DNA of 64,000 bases. It comes from Agreia pratensis. GTDB taxonomy: Bacteria > Actinomycetota > Actinomycetes > Actinomycetales > Microbacteriaceae. Both the position numbers and the translations under genes were made by a program. Each line of letters opens with the position of its first letter. Positions within the stretch are counted from its first letter, which is position 1. Where the stretch lies: the NCBI RefSeq assembly GCF_900177685.1, contig NZ_FXAY01000001.1, positions 124,001-188,000 of the forward strand, read 5' to 3'. Positions 17,711-25,835 of this stretch are shown here, piece by piece. Under the pieces are notes generated by a model, which was not told the DNA's origin, ran no database searches, and worked only from the letters and a program-made list of their open reading frames with translations.

Positions 17711-18862
17711 TTACGAGCCTGCGGCCCGAATCGCCGCGGTGCGGTGGATGGGGCCTGTCTGCGAGCGCAGCGACGCCCCACCCGCGCCGGTTCGAGCCGC
17801 GATGACCTCCGCGAGGATCGACACTGCCGTCTCCTGCGGCGTGCTCCCGCCGAGGTCGAGCCCGATCGGCGAGTGCAGCCTGGCGAGCTGTTCCGCGCTG
17901 ACACCCGCACTCTCGAGAGCTCGGATGCGGCGCTCGTGGGTGCTGCGCGACGCCATCGCCCCGACGAAGGCTACCGGCAGCCGCAGCGCCTCTCTGAGCA
18001 GAGGCACGTCGAACTTCTCGTCGTGAGTCAGCACGCAGATCACGGTGCGTGAGTCGGTGTGGGTCTGGCGCAGGTATTCGCTCGGCCAGGCGACGACGAC
18101 CTCGTCGGCCGACGGAAAACGCTGGGGTGTGGCGAACAGGGGGCGCGCGTCGCAGACGGTCACGTGGTAGCCGAGCAGACTGCTCGCGTCGGCGAGCGCG
18201 GCAGAGAAGTCGACGGCCCCGAAGATGATCATGCGTGGGGCCGTGGCGGCAACGACGAACAGCACCCGCAGCGCATCGCCATTGCAGTCGACGTCGAGCG
18301 TGCCAGACACCCCCGATGACACGCGCGCGGTCAGCTCGTGCAGGATGCGCTGCGCGGCGGCTCGGTCGAGCCCGTCGCGTTCGATGTCGCTCGGCGCGGC
18401 CGTCGCAGCGATCACGGTTCCCGCCGCCCGGCCCGCGACGACGATCGCGATGCCCGCCGGGCGTCCGTCGCGTGTTGCCTCGAGCTCGCGCAGCACCCGC
18501 GGGTCGAGCTCGCGCAGCACCCGCGGGTCGAGCTCGCCCCGACAGCCACCTGTGGTGATCTCGTGCACGAAGACCTCGATGCGTCCGCCGCAGCTGAGGC
18601 CGGCCTCGAAGGCGTCGCCGTCGGTGAAGCCGAATTCGGCCAGAGCAGGCACGCCCGTCTCGAGAACACCCTCGGCGGCCTGATAGACCGCGCCCTCGAC
18701 GCATCCGCCCGAGATGCTGCCGAGCACACGCCCCTGATCGTCGACGGCCATCGAGGTGCCAAGCGCCCGCGGGGCCGAGCCATCCACGGTGGTGACGGTC
18801 GCGACCGCGAGACGGCGACCCGCGCCGAGGGCTTCGAGCAGATCTGCTGCGATATCGAGCAT
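17711..18862 (-). CDS. xdhC: XdhC/CoxI-family maturation factor
   Basis: XdhC proteins bind molybdenum cofactor, promote its sulfuration and insert it into xanthine dehydrogenase. The 383-residue protein has an N-terminal XdhC domain ('ATVTTVDGSAPRALGTSMAV', 'GSISGGCVEGAV', 'LSCGGRIEVFVHE') and a C-terminal Rossmann domain ('RMIIFGAVDFSAAL', 'VCDARPLFATPQRFP', 'HDEKFDVPLLREAL', 'AFVGAMASRSTHERR'). The ATG at 18862 is preferred over an in-frame GTG at 18886. A 24-bp unit is repeated twice at 18481-18528, duplicating eight residues (RELDPRVL) between the domains. It is convergent with the enzyme genes and divergent from the amidohydrolase gene. Confidence 0.92.
   Translation of the reverse strand: MLDIAADLLEALGAGRRLAVATVTTVDGSAPRALGTSMAVDDQGRVLGSISGGCVEGAVYQAAEGVLETGVPALAEFGFTDGDAFEAGLSCGGRIEVFVHEITTGGCRGELDPRVLRELDPRVLRELEATRDGRPAGIAIVVAGRAAGTVIAATAAPSDIERDGLDRAAAQRILHELTARVSSGVSGTLDVDCNGDALRVLFVVAATAPRMIIFGAVDFSAALADASSLLGYHVTVCDARPLFATPQRFPSADEVVVAWPSEYLRQTHTDSRTVICVLTHDEKFDVPLLREALRLPVAFVGAMASRSTHERRIRALESAGVSAEQLARLHSPIGLDLGGSTPQETAVSILAEVIAARTGAGGASLRSQTGPIHRTAAIRAAGS
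18481..18528. repeat. 24-bp in-frame tandem duplication within xdhC
   Basis: Two adjacent identical 24-bp units (18481-18504 and 18505-18528) followed by eight further bases of a third. Because the unit is a multiple of three it adds eight residues without shifting the frame. It lies in the inter-domain linker. Confidence 0.9.
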
Positions 18863-18947
18863 GGGGTCACTTTCGGCTTCGAGCACGGCAAAAAAGCCTC
18901 ACCTCGACTGACACAATCCTGACACACGGTGGTGCTAGAACTGGTCA

Positions 18948-20264
18948 ATGCTCTTCATCCGCAATGCCGTCAGCACGATGATCGACGAGACCCACGAGAG
19001 CGCAGAAGATCTCGCTCTGGCCGATGGGTTCGTGGTCTCTGAGGCCGTGGCCGCTACCAGCGAAAGCGACGAGATCGACGTGCTGGATGCATCCGGTTGC
19101 GTCGTGACGCCGGGTCTCGTGAACGCTCATCACCACCTGTTGCAGAGCGCGTTCCGAACGCTGCCTGGCACACGCGGGGTGGCAATGAGCGACTGGCTGC
19201 CGACGATGGCGGCAGCCTACGGCCGCGTCGGAATCGATCCCGAACTCGCGCGCGCCGCCGCGTTCGTCGGCGTCGCCGAAGGTCTGCTCTCGGGCGTCAC
19301 CACCGTCGCAGACCATCACCTCACCTGGCCCGCGGGCTGCGACGATGTGGGCATCGCACGCGCCACCGCATCGGCTGCCGCAGAACTGGGCGGCAGACTC
19401 GTCTTCGTGCGTGGCTCCGCTCGTGACGACCCCGAGGAGGCCGCATTGTCAGCGGAGCGCGTCGTCAGCGCGCTCGTTCCGCACGGCGAGGCGGGCATCT
19501 CGAACGACGGGATGCTGCAGCTCGCCGTCGGGCCAGCCGGGGTGCACAGCGACAGTGAGCAGACGTTCCGGTTGCTCGCCGAGGTGGCAGAACGGCACGG
19601 ACTGCGCCGGCGCACCCAGGCCAACGAGCAGGTCGACGTGGCGATCGCTCTCGAGAAGTACGGTCGACGCCCGATCGATCTGCTCGAGGAGTGGGGGTGG
19701 CTCGCGCCCGATGTCACGATCGCCCATCTCTGTGCCGTCACGCCCGAGGAGATCGCGCGGCTCGCATCCGCCGGTGTCACCGCGACCCACGCGCCCGGCT
19801 GCGATCTGCCCATGGGGTGGGGAATCGCTCCTGTCGCCGCACTCCGTGAAGCCGGTATCTCCGTCGGGCTCGGCACGAGCGGGGGCGGCAGCAACGATGC
19901 CGGGCATCTGCTGGCCGACGCGCGTCTCGCAATGCAGGTCGCCCCTCTCATCGGGCGCCCTCTCGCCGCACGCGAGGTTCTCGGCATGGCTAGCGAGGGC
20001 TCGGCGCTCGGTCTCGGTCGCGAGGAGCTGGGGCATCTTCGCCATGGCGCCGCAGCAGACCTCTGCGTCTGGGACGTCTCCGGGATCGCCGACGCCGGAG
20101 TCGCGGACCCCGTCGCGGGCCTGCTGTGGGCGAGCCCCGGTCGCCGCCCGAAGCACGTCGTGGTGGGCGGACGCGTGGTCGTGCGCGACTACGAACTCGT
20201 CGGCCACGACCAGCGAGACCTGGCCGCAGCGCTCACGAAACTTCTGGCGGCGAGAACCGTCTGA
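18948..20264 (+). CDS. Amidohydrolase of the 8-oxoguanine deaminase/AtzB-like family with altered metal ligands
   Basis: A 438-residue protein matching subtype III amidohydrolases (8-oxoguanine deaminase, hydroxyatrazine and guanine deaminases). It keeps the first metal motif 'NAHHHLLQSAFR', the 'YGRRPIDLLEEWGWL' helix and 'IAHLCAVTPEEI'. Two usual metal or catalytic positions look changed: the histidine of the family 'HLAET' strand is glutamine here (TQANEQ), and the aspartate of 'GxDGSxSND' is serine here (GTSGGGSND). It may therefore use different chemistry, or be catalytically weak. Its place between xdhC and a redox and transport block suggests heterocyclic nitrogen compound turnover. 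The ATG has no obvious ribosome binding site. Confidence 0.75.
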   Translation: MLFIRNAVSTMIDETHESAEDLALADGFVVSEAVAATSESDEIDVLDASGCVVTPGLVNAHHHLLQSAFRTLPGTRGVAMSDWLPTMAAAYGRVGIDPELARAAAFVGVAEGLLSGVTTVADHHLTWPAGCDDVGIARATASAAAELGGRLVFVRGSARDDPEEAALSAERVVSALVPHGEAGISNDGMLQLAVGPAGVHSDSEQTFRLLAEVAERHGLRRRTQANEQVDVAIALEKYGRRPIDLLEEWGWLAPDVTIAHLCAVTPEEIARLASAGVTATHAPGCDLPMGWGIAPVAALREAGISVGLGTSGGGSNDAGHLLADARLAMQVAPLIGRPLAAREVLGMASEGSALGLGREELGHLRHGAAADLCVWDVSGIADAGVADPVAGLLWASPGRRPKHVVVGGRVVVRDYELVGHDQRDLAAALTKLLAARTV

Positions 20265-20268
20265 CCCG

Positions 20269-20354
20269 CGCTGGTCGAGTAGGCCGCGAAGCTGCCGTAT
20301 CGAGGCCACCGCACGATGGTTTCGATACGCTCGTTCCTCGCTACTCAACCAGCG
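20269..20354. repeat. Palindromic intergenic repeat, copy 1
   Basis: Imperfect inverted repeat of about 86 bp. Outer arms are CGCTGGTCGAGTAG and CTACTCAACCAGCG; inner arms are GTATCGA and TCGATAC. Related copies occur at 57886-57983 and 59364-59453. It sits between two convergent genes, where it could also act as a terminator. Confidence 0.85.
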
Positions 20355-20360
20355 CAAGGG

Positions 20361-21329
20361 TCAGAGCTCGAGCACCAGGCGCGGGCAGGCAGCACGAGAC
20401 ACGCAGATCATCATGACCTCGTTGTCGGCCTGCTCGTCGGGCGTCAGCACCGAATCGCGATGATCGACCTCGCCCGAGACGACGGGCGTCTCGCAGGTTC
20501 CGCACGTTCCCTCTCGACACGACGAGAGCACGAGCACACCGGCATCTTCGACGACGTCGAGAATCGACCTGTCTGGGGGCACCGTGAGCGTCTCTCCCGA
20601 CAGCGTGAGTTCGACCTCGAACGAGTCGTCCAGAATGGGCGCTCCCGCGTCTCTGGCCTCGAATCGTTCGAGATGCAGGCTGCCGTGCGGCAGTGAAGTG
20701 GATGCGTCTTCGACGGCGGCAAGAAGGCGGGCCGGGCCGCAACAGTAGACGAGCGTCTCGTCAGAGGCCTCGGCGACGAGCGCCGCGACATCCATTCGGC
20801 TCACCTCGCCCTCGTCGGAATCAGCCGCGAACACGTGCACGCGGCTGCCGAACCGAGCCTCTAGTTCATCGAGGAACGCCATCGTGCGCCGCGACCGACC
20901 CGCGTAGGCGAGAGACCAGGAGGCTCCCGCCTCTTCGGCGGCATGGATCATGGGGATCAGCGGCGTGATCCCTATGCCTCCGGCGATGAAGAGATACGAG
21001 GCGGAGGGAACGAGTTCGAAGTGGTTGAGCGGGCCGCGCAGACGCACCCGGCTTCCGACGGAGAGCTCCGTATGCATCGCACGTGAACCGCCGCGCCCGT
21101 CGTCTTCGAGCAGAACCCCGATGCGATACGAGCGTCTGTAGGCCGGGTCTCCACAGAGCGAATACTGCCGCTCGATTCCCTCGCGCACGACCACGTCGAG
21201 GTGTGCTCCCGGTGTCCACGCGGGAAGTTCTGACCCGTCGACGGCACGGAACTCGATCGTCTTCACGCCGTCGGCGACATCGGTGATTCGACTCACGACG
21301 GCGTCGATCTCAGAGAGGTGGAGTGACAT
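20361..21329 (-). CDS. VanB/PDR-type oxidoreductase (flavin, NAD and [2Fe-2S] domains)
   Basis: A 322-residue electron-transfer protein like phthalate dioxygenase reductase and vanillate demethylase reductase VanB. The domain order is flavin-binding ('RQYSLCGDP' near residue 50), NAD-binding ('IAGGIGITPLIPMIHAA', 'VYCCGPARLL') and a C-terminal plant-type [2Fe-2S] ferredoxin ('SSCREGTCGTCETPV' with a later cysteine in MMICVSRA). Such reductases feed electrons to Rieske oxygenases that demethylate or hydroxylate aromatic and heterocyclic compounds. No oxygenase subunit is visible in this window, so the partner must be elsewhere. The frame extends upstream to 21407, but the ATG at 21329 fits the family start (MSLHLSEID). 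Confidence 0.88.
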   Translation of the reverse strand: MSLHLSEIDAVVSRITDVADGVKTIEFRAVDGSELPAWTPGAHLDVVVREGIERQYSLCGDPAYRRSYRIGVLLEDDGRGGSRAMHTELSVGSRVRLRGPLNHFELVPSASYLFIAGGIGITPLIPMIHAAEEAGASWSLAYAGRSRRTMAFLDELEARFGSRVHVFAADSDEGEVSRMDVAALVAEASDETLVYCCGPARLLAAVEDASTSLPHGSLHLERFEARDAGAPILDDSFEVELTLSGETLTVPPDRSILDVVEDAGVLVLSSCREGTCGTCETPVVSGEVDHRDSVLTPDEQADNEVMMICVSRAACPRLVLEL

Positions 21330-21418
21330 AGGGGTGATGGCTTTCAGTGAGAAAATACTGCTTCGTTCACTGTGACAGTACCCTTGGAGAAGACACACTT
21401 CGATCACTGACGTCGAGC

Positions 21419-21494
21419 ATTCCTCGGATCGTCATGCGAGGAAATGTTCGTGTTACGTGTCCGAAATATCCACTGCTTAGAGTGGACACGTAAC
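21419..21494. promoter_or_regulatory. Two consecutive inverted repeats upstream of the cytosine deaminase-like operon
   Basis: First repeat: ATTCCTCG (21419-21426) and CGAGGAA (21437-21443) around a 10-bp spacer. Second repeat: GTTACGTGTCC (21452-21462) and GGACACGTAAC (21484-21494), a perfect 11-bp match. Both lie in the 206-bp divergent region between the reductase gene and the gene at 21536. They could be operators or an RNA hairpin of the 5' leader. The regulator is unknown. Confidence 0.55.
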
Positions 21495-21535
21495 CGGCCA
21501 CCGTGGGCCCCAAGAAGTTCATCGGAGGGCACACA

Positions 21536-22801
21536 ATGAGCGCATTGCCGAGGACCGTCTCTCTTCTCCGCTCCGCGACTCTGGCCGATGGCTCCGTCGT
21601 CGATGTCGAGATCACGGGCGACACCGTCACCAGCGTGAGTGCCGCAGGCAGCGCAAGCTCCGCCACCGCCTCCGAGACCCTCGATCTCACCGGCTTCGTT
21701 CTGCTCACCGCGCCCGCCGAACCGCACGCTCACCTCGACAAAGCGCTGTCGTGGGATCTGATCGATCCGCCTATGGGCGACCTCGGCCTGGCCATCGAGT
21801 CGTGGAAGGACTACTCGGCCACGATGACGGTCGAGTCCATCGCCGACCGGGCTCGCCGCGCCGCGCTCATGCTTCTGCAGAACGGCACGACAGCCATTCG
21901 CTGCCACGTCGATGTGCTCTCGGGCGACTCCCCGTTGCGCGGCGTGCAGGCACTCGTTCAGGTTCGCGACGAGCTGCGCGAGCTGATGCATATCGAACTC
22001 GCCGCACTCGCCGGGCCGACCATCCCCAGCGCCGATGTCGAGGCGGCCCTCGATCTGGGAGTCGAGCTCGTGGGCGGCGCACCCCATCTCGCCGACGATC
22101 AGAGCGCCGATCTGCAGCGCCTGCTCGCCATAGCGGCGCGTCGCGGCCTGGGCGTCGACATCCACACCGACGAGAGCCTCACGGGCGGCTACACACTCGG
22201 CGAGCTTGCCCGCACCGTGCGCGACTGGCCCGCGTCGATGCCCGTCACCGCAGGGCACTGCGTGCGCCTCGGAACCCTAGACCTCGACGAGCTCGATCAC
22301 ATCATCGACGAGGTTCTCGCCAGCGATATCGGAATCGTGACCCTGCCGATCACCAATCTCTACCTGCAGGGCTGGCAGCATCCGGTTTCGACGCCGCGCG
22401 GCCTCACCGCCGTTCGCAGGCTTCTGGATGCCGGGGTACGGCTGGGTGCGGGCGCCGACAACGTGCGTGACCCGTTCAACCCGGTGGGCCGCAGCGATGC
22501 CCTCGAAACCGCCTCTCTCCTCGTGACCGCCGGGCATCTCACCGTGCCGGAGGCCTACACCGCAGTCAGCGAGGGGGCCCGCTCGGTCATGAACCTCGAA
22601 CCCGCCGGCGTCGCCGTCGGCGCGAAGGCCGAACTGCTCGCCGTGCGCGGCGCCAATCTCGCGGATGTGGTCGCGAACGCACCCTCCGACCGGTACGTGA
22701 TCCACGCGGGGCGCCTCGTCGCCTTCAGCGAAGTCACGCACCACACCGCCCTTCCGACTCGGTCCACCGAGTCGGCCGAACTCCTTCTCGAAAAGAGGTG
22801 A
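21536..22801 (+). CDS. Cytosine deaminase-like amidohydrolase
   Basis: A 421-residue metal-dependent hydrolase of the cytosine deaminase/N-isopropylammelide family. Visible motifs are 'EPHAHLDKALSW' (first metal motif followed by the family-typical DK), 'GVDIHTDESLTGG' (second strand with H and acidic residues), 'VTAGHCVRLG' and 'LGAGADNVRDPFNPVGRSD' (the catalytic Asp strand). The start is the ATG at 21536, with GGAGGG six bases upstream. It overlaps the ABC ATPase gene by one base, so it belongs to the transporter operon. The substrate is probably the ring-nitrogen compound imported by that transporter; cytosine itself is not assured. Confidence 0.82.
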   Translation: MSALPRTVSLLRSATLADGSVVDVEITGDTVTSVSAAGSASSATASETLDLTGFVLLTAPAEPHAHLDKALSWDLIDPPMGDLGLAIESWKDYSATMTVESIADRARRAALMLLQNGTTAIRCHVDVLSGDSPLRGVQALVQVRDELRELMHIELAALAGPTIPSADVEAALDLGVELVGGAPHLADDQSADLQRLLAIAARRGLGVDIHTDESLTGGYTLGELARTVRDWPASMPVTAGHCVRLGTLDLDELDHIIDEVLASDIGIVTLPITNLYLQGWQHPVSTPRGLTAVRRLLDAGVRLGAGADNVRDPFNPVGRSDALETASLLVTAGHLTVPEAYTAVSEGARSVMNLEPAGVAVGAKAELLAVRGANLADVVANAPSDRYVIHAGRLVAFSEVTHHTALPTRSTESAELLLEKR

Positions 22802-23580
22802 TGAGCCCGATGACCCTGACGACAGAACCTCCTGCCGAGACGACGACGACCGAGCTTCTCCATTTCTCCGACGTCGCCATGACGTTTCCCAACGGCACGA
22901 CCGCGCTCTCCGGCGTCGATCTCACGGTGAAGAAGGGTGAGTTCGTCACCGTCGTCGGACCGTCGGGATGCGGAAAGTCCACGCTGCTGCGCATCGCCTC
23001 CGGCCTCACACCCGCGACGGCAGGCGAGACGAATGTCGCCACCAAGCGCATCGGCTACGTCTTTCAAGACGCAACGCTCCTCCCATGGCGAACCGTGCAG
23101 GCCAACGTCGAGCTTCTCGCCGAGCTGAACGGCATCCCCAAAAAGACGCGAGTGGCCGAGGCAGCCAAGGCCATCGAACTCGTGGGACTCGCGGGCTTCG
23201 AGAAGCAGCTGCCCAGAACGCTGTCGGGCGGAATGCGCATGCGCGCATCCCTGGCACGGTCGCTGACGCTCGACCCCGAGCTCTTTCTCTTCGACGAGCC
23301 GTTCGGTGCCCTCGACGAGATCACGCGAGAGCGCCTCAACGACGAGCTGATCAAGCTCTTCACCGAGCAGCAGTTCGCCGGGCTCTTCATCACCCACTCG
23401 GTGTCGGAGGCCGTCTACCTGTCGACCAGGGTCGTCGTGATGTCGGGACGACCGGGCAAGATCGTCGAGACCTTCGACGTTCCCTTCGCGTACCCGCGCG
23501 ACCCCGAGATCCGTTTCACCCCCGAGTTCGCCGAACTCGCCGGCGAGGTCTCGCACGCGCTCAGAAAGGGCCACTCGTGA
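22801..23580 (+). CDS. ABC transporter ATP-binding protein, nitrate/sulfonate/taurine (SsuB/ThiZ) type
   Basis: ATPase of 259 residues with Walker [11 protein letters not shown]-loop 'VFQDATLLPW', signature LSGGM and Walker [14 protein letters not shown]. The 'QDxxLLPW' sequence is typical of NMT1-linked importers. A GTG at 22798 is an alternative start. It overlaps the deaminase gene by one base and the permease gene by GTGA. With the following two genes it forms a complete importer. Confidence 0.92.
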   Translation: MSPMTLTTEPPAETTTTELLHFSDVAMTFPNGTTALSGVDLTVKKGEFVTVVGPSGCGKSTLLRIASGLTPATAGETNVATKRIGYVFQDATLLPWRTVQANVELLAELNGIPKKTRVAEAAKAIELVGLAGFEKQLPRTLSGGMRMRASLARSLTLDPELFLFDEPFGALDEITRERLNDELIKLFTEQQFAGLFITHSVSEAVYLSTRVVVMSGRPGKIVETFDVPFAYPRDPEIRFTPEFAELAGEVSHALRKGHS

Positions 23581-24446
23581 CCACGACCGCTCCACCGACC
23601 GGGCCGGTCGCCACGAACCCCAAGATCCGCACCATGTCCCGTGCATCCGACATGCCGAAGCGACGCGGCGGCCGTTTCCCGTCGTGGGTTCCGCCCGTGA
23701 TCGTCTTCATCGTGATTCTCGCGATCTGGTACTTCGTCAGCTACGTGCTGCTCGACCCGGCACGCTCGTTCCTGGTTCCTGCGCCCCACGTAATCATCGA
23801 AGAGGCATTCCTCGACCCGAAGGTCTTGGGCGACATCATGGGAGCCCTGGGGCGTTCGGCGGGAGTCGCACTCACGGGCCTCGCGATCGCCATCGTCATC
23901 GGCTTCGTCTGGGCTGTCGCCATGAGCCAGGCCCGCTGGATCGAGCGGTCGCTCTTTCCGTACGCCGTCATCCTGCAGTGCATCCCGATTCTGGCGCTCG
24001 TGCCGCTCATCGGGTTCTGGTTCGGGTTCGACTTTCCCGCGCGCGTGATCGTCTGCGTCATGATCGCGCTGTTCCCGATCGTGTCGAACACTCTCTTCGG
24101 CCTTCAGTCGGTCGACAAGGGTCAACGCGAACTGTTCCAGCTGCAGAAGGCCAGCCGCTGGACCGTGCTGCTGAAGCTCGAGTTCCCCGCCGCTCTTCCC
24201 GCGATCTTCGCCGGAATGCGCATCTCAGCCGGCCTCGCGGTCGTCGGCGCCATCGTGGGCGACTTCTTCTTCCGGCGAGGCGAGCCCGGGCTCGGATCCC
24301 TGATCAGCAACTACCAGTCCCGAGTGCAGGGCCCCGAACTGTTCGCCGCCATCATCGTCGCCTCGCTCTTCGGCGTCGTGGTCTTCCTCGTCTTCGGCTG
24401 GCTGGGCAAGCTCGCCGTCGGCCGCTGGTACGACTACAGCAAGTAG
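23577..24446 (+). CDS. ABC transporter permease, SsuC/ThiX-like
   Basis: A 289-residue inner-membrane permease. About 35 polar residues at the N terminus precede the first helix at 37-57. About six transmembrane segments follow, with a coupling-helix EAA-like loop at 'LFQLQKASRWTVLLKLEFPAALP'. It begins with GTG overlapping the ATPase stop (GTGA). One permease gene is present, so the membrane part is probably a homodimer. Confidence 0.9.
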   Translation: MTTTAPPTGPVATNPKIRTMSRASDMPKRRGGRFPSWVPPVIVFIVILAIWYFVSYVLLDPARSFLVPAPHVIIEEAFLDPKVLGDIMGALGRSAGVALTGLAIAIVIGFVWAVAMSQARWIERSLFPYAVILQCIPILALVPLIGFWFGFDFPARVIVCVMIALFPIVSNTLFGLQSVDKGQRELFQLQKASRWTVLLKLEFPAALPAIFAGMRISAGLAVVGAIVGDFFFRRGEPGLGSLISNYQSRVQGPELFAAIIVASLFGVVVFLVFGWLGKLAVGRWYDYSK

Positions 24447-24545
24447 GCCCACAGCAGCCGGCGATGCCCGACTCATCCGTTCCACAGCAGCACCATTCAC
24501 AGCACCGAACCGTTTTGCACCCTGCACATCACACAAGGAGATGAA

Positions 24546-25721
24546 ATGCGCATCACTCGATCGAGGTCACTCATGGCCGCGGGTCTTCTCGCCTCAACGG
24601 CACTCGTCCTCACCGGCTGCTCGGCCGGCGGAACCGACACCGCCACCGACGCAGCCAAAGATCTCAAAATCGGCTCGGTCGACCTCGCAGCTGCCGGCTG
24701 CCCTGCGACCATCACGATCCAGACCGACTGGAACCCGGAGGCGGAGCACGGCCACCTGTACTCCATGTTCGGTGACGATGCCGTTGTCGATGCGGGCAAG
24801 AAGAGCGTCTCGGGCCCCCTCTACTCGAAGGGCGAATACACGGGAGTGAATCTCGAGGTGCGCTCCGGTGGGCCCGCGATCGGCTTCCAGACCGTGACCT
24901 CGCAGATGTACACCGACGACAGCATCACCCTCGGCTATGCGAACACCGACGAGGCGATCCAGCTCTCGGCCGACATGCCCACGACGGCCGTCTTCGCTCC
25001 CCTCGAGATCAACCCGCAGATGATCATGTGGGATCCGAAGACGTACCCCGATGTGAAGACCATCGCTGATCTCGCGAAGGCCGGCGCCATCATCAAGTAC
25101 TTCGGCGGAGCGGCCTACATGGAGTACCTCAAGGGCGCAGGAATCGTTCCCGAGGCTCAGGCAGACGGCGGATACGACGGAACGCCCGCCAACTTCGTGA
25201 CCGCACAGGGCAAGGATGCGCAGCAGGGCTTCGCGAGCGCCGAGCCCTACATCTACGAGAACGAGGTCGACGCCTGGAAGAAGCCGGTCGCGTACCAGCT
25301 GATCCACGACGCCGGCTACCCGATCTATGCGGCGGCCGTCTCGGTGCGCTCAGCTGATCTCGAGAAGCTCTCGCCGTGCCTCACCAAGCTCGTGCCCGTT
25401 CTGCAGCAGGCAGAGGTCGACTACTTCGCCGACCCCGCCGCGACGAACAAACTCATCCTCGACCTCGTCGACCAGTTCGACACCGGATGGGTCTACGACG
25501 AGGGCGTAGCCGACTACTCTGTCGACACGATGAAGAAGCTCGGCCTGGTCAGCAACGGCGACAACGCGTACATCGGCGACTTCGACGAGGCGCGCGTTCA
25601 GAAGGTCCTCGACATCGACACGCCGATCTTCACCAAGCTCGGTACTCCGCCGGCAGAAGGCCTGAAGACCTCCGACCTCTTCACCAACGAGTTCATCGAT
25701 CAGACCATCGGTCTGAAGTAA
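24546..25721 (+). CDS. Substrate-binding lipoprotein, NMT1/THI5-like family
   Basis: A 391-residue extracytoplasmic binding protein lipid-anchored at Cys25 (lipobox LTGC). The mature part begins with 'ITIQTDWNPEAEHGHLYSMFG', the typical NMT1/THI5-like first strand, followed by 'GGPAIGFQTVTSQMYTDDSITLGYANTDEAI'. Relatives bind pyrimidine precursors of thiamine, taurine, riboflavin-like or other heterocyclic ligands. A strong AAGGAG site precedes the ATG. It is the final component of the importer begun at 22801. The ligand is unknown. Confidence 0.88.
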   Translation: MRITRSRSLMAAGLLASTALVLTGCSAGGTDTATDAAKDLKIGSVDLAAAGCPATITIQTDWNPEAEHGHLYSMFGDDAVVDAGKKSVSGPLYSKGEYTGVNLEVRSGGPAIGFQTVTSQMYTDDSITLGYANTDEAIQLSADMPTTAVFAPLEINPQMIMWDPKTYPDVKTIADLAKAGAIIKYFGGAAYMEYLKGAGIVPEAQADGGYDGTPANFVTAQGKDAQQGFASAEPYIYENEVDAWKKPVAYQLIHDAGYPIYAAAVSVRSADLEKLSPCLTKLVPVLQQAEVDYFADPAATNKLILDLVDQFDTGWVYDEGVADYSVDTMKKLGLVSNGDNAYIGDFDEARVQKVLDIDTPIFTKLGTPPAEGLKTSDLFTNEFIDQTIGLK

Positions 25722-25741
25722 CCCGTAGCTGCAGAACCGTC

Positions 25742-25802
25742 GGCCCTTCATCGGTCGCCTGTCGCACACCTCGAGTGAGTGACAGGTGACCGATGATGGG
25801 CC
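25742..25802 (+). promoter_or_regulatory. Long stem-loop between the binding-protein and oxidase genes
   Basis: Left arm GGCCCTTCATCGGTCGCCTG (25742-25761) pairs with the right arm CAGGTGACCGATGATGGGCC (25783-25802), with only a few mismatches and a short G/A-rich loop. The stem would be about 20 bp. No T-run follows, so a transcript-stabilising or processing hairpin, or a partial terminator limiting read-through to downstream genes, is more likely than a classical intrinsic terminator. Confidence 0.6.
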
Positions 25803-25835
25803 ATCATCATTCGGCACCATCTAAGGACCCGCACC

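Noticed and set aside
20269-20354. The GAGTAG/CTACTC repeats as CRISPR repeats
   Set aside because: Copies are single, far apart, palindromic and lack regular spacers.
25742-25802. The long hairpin as a classical intrinsic terminator
   Set aside because: The stem is followed by GCCATCATCAT and not by a T-run, and the downstream gene is probably co-transcribed.
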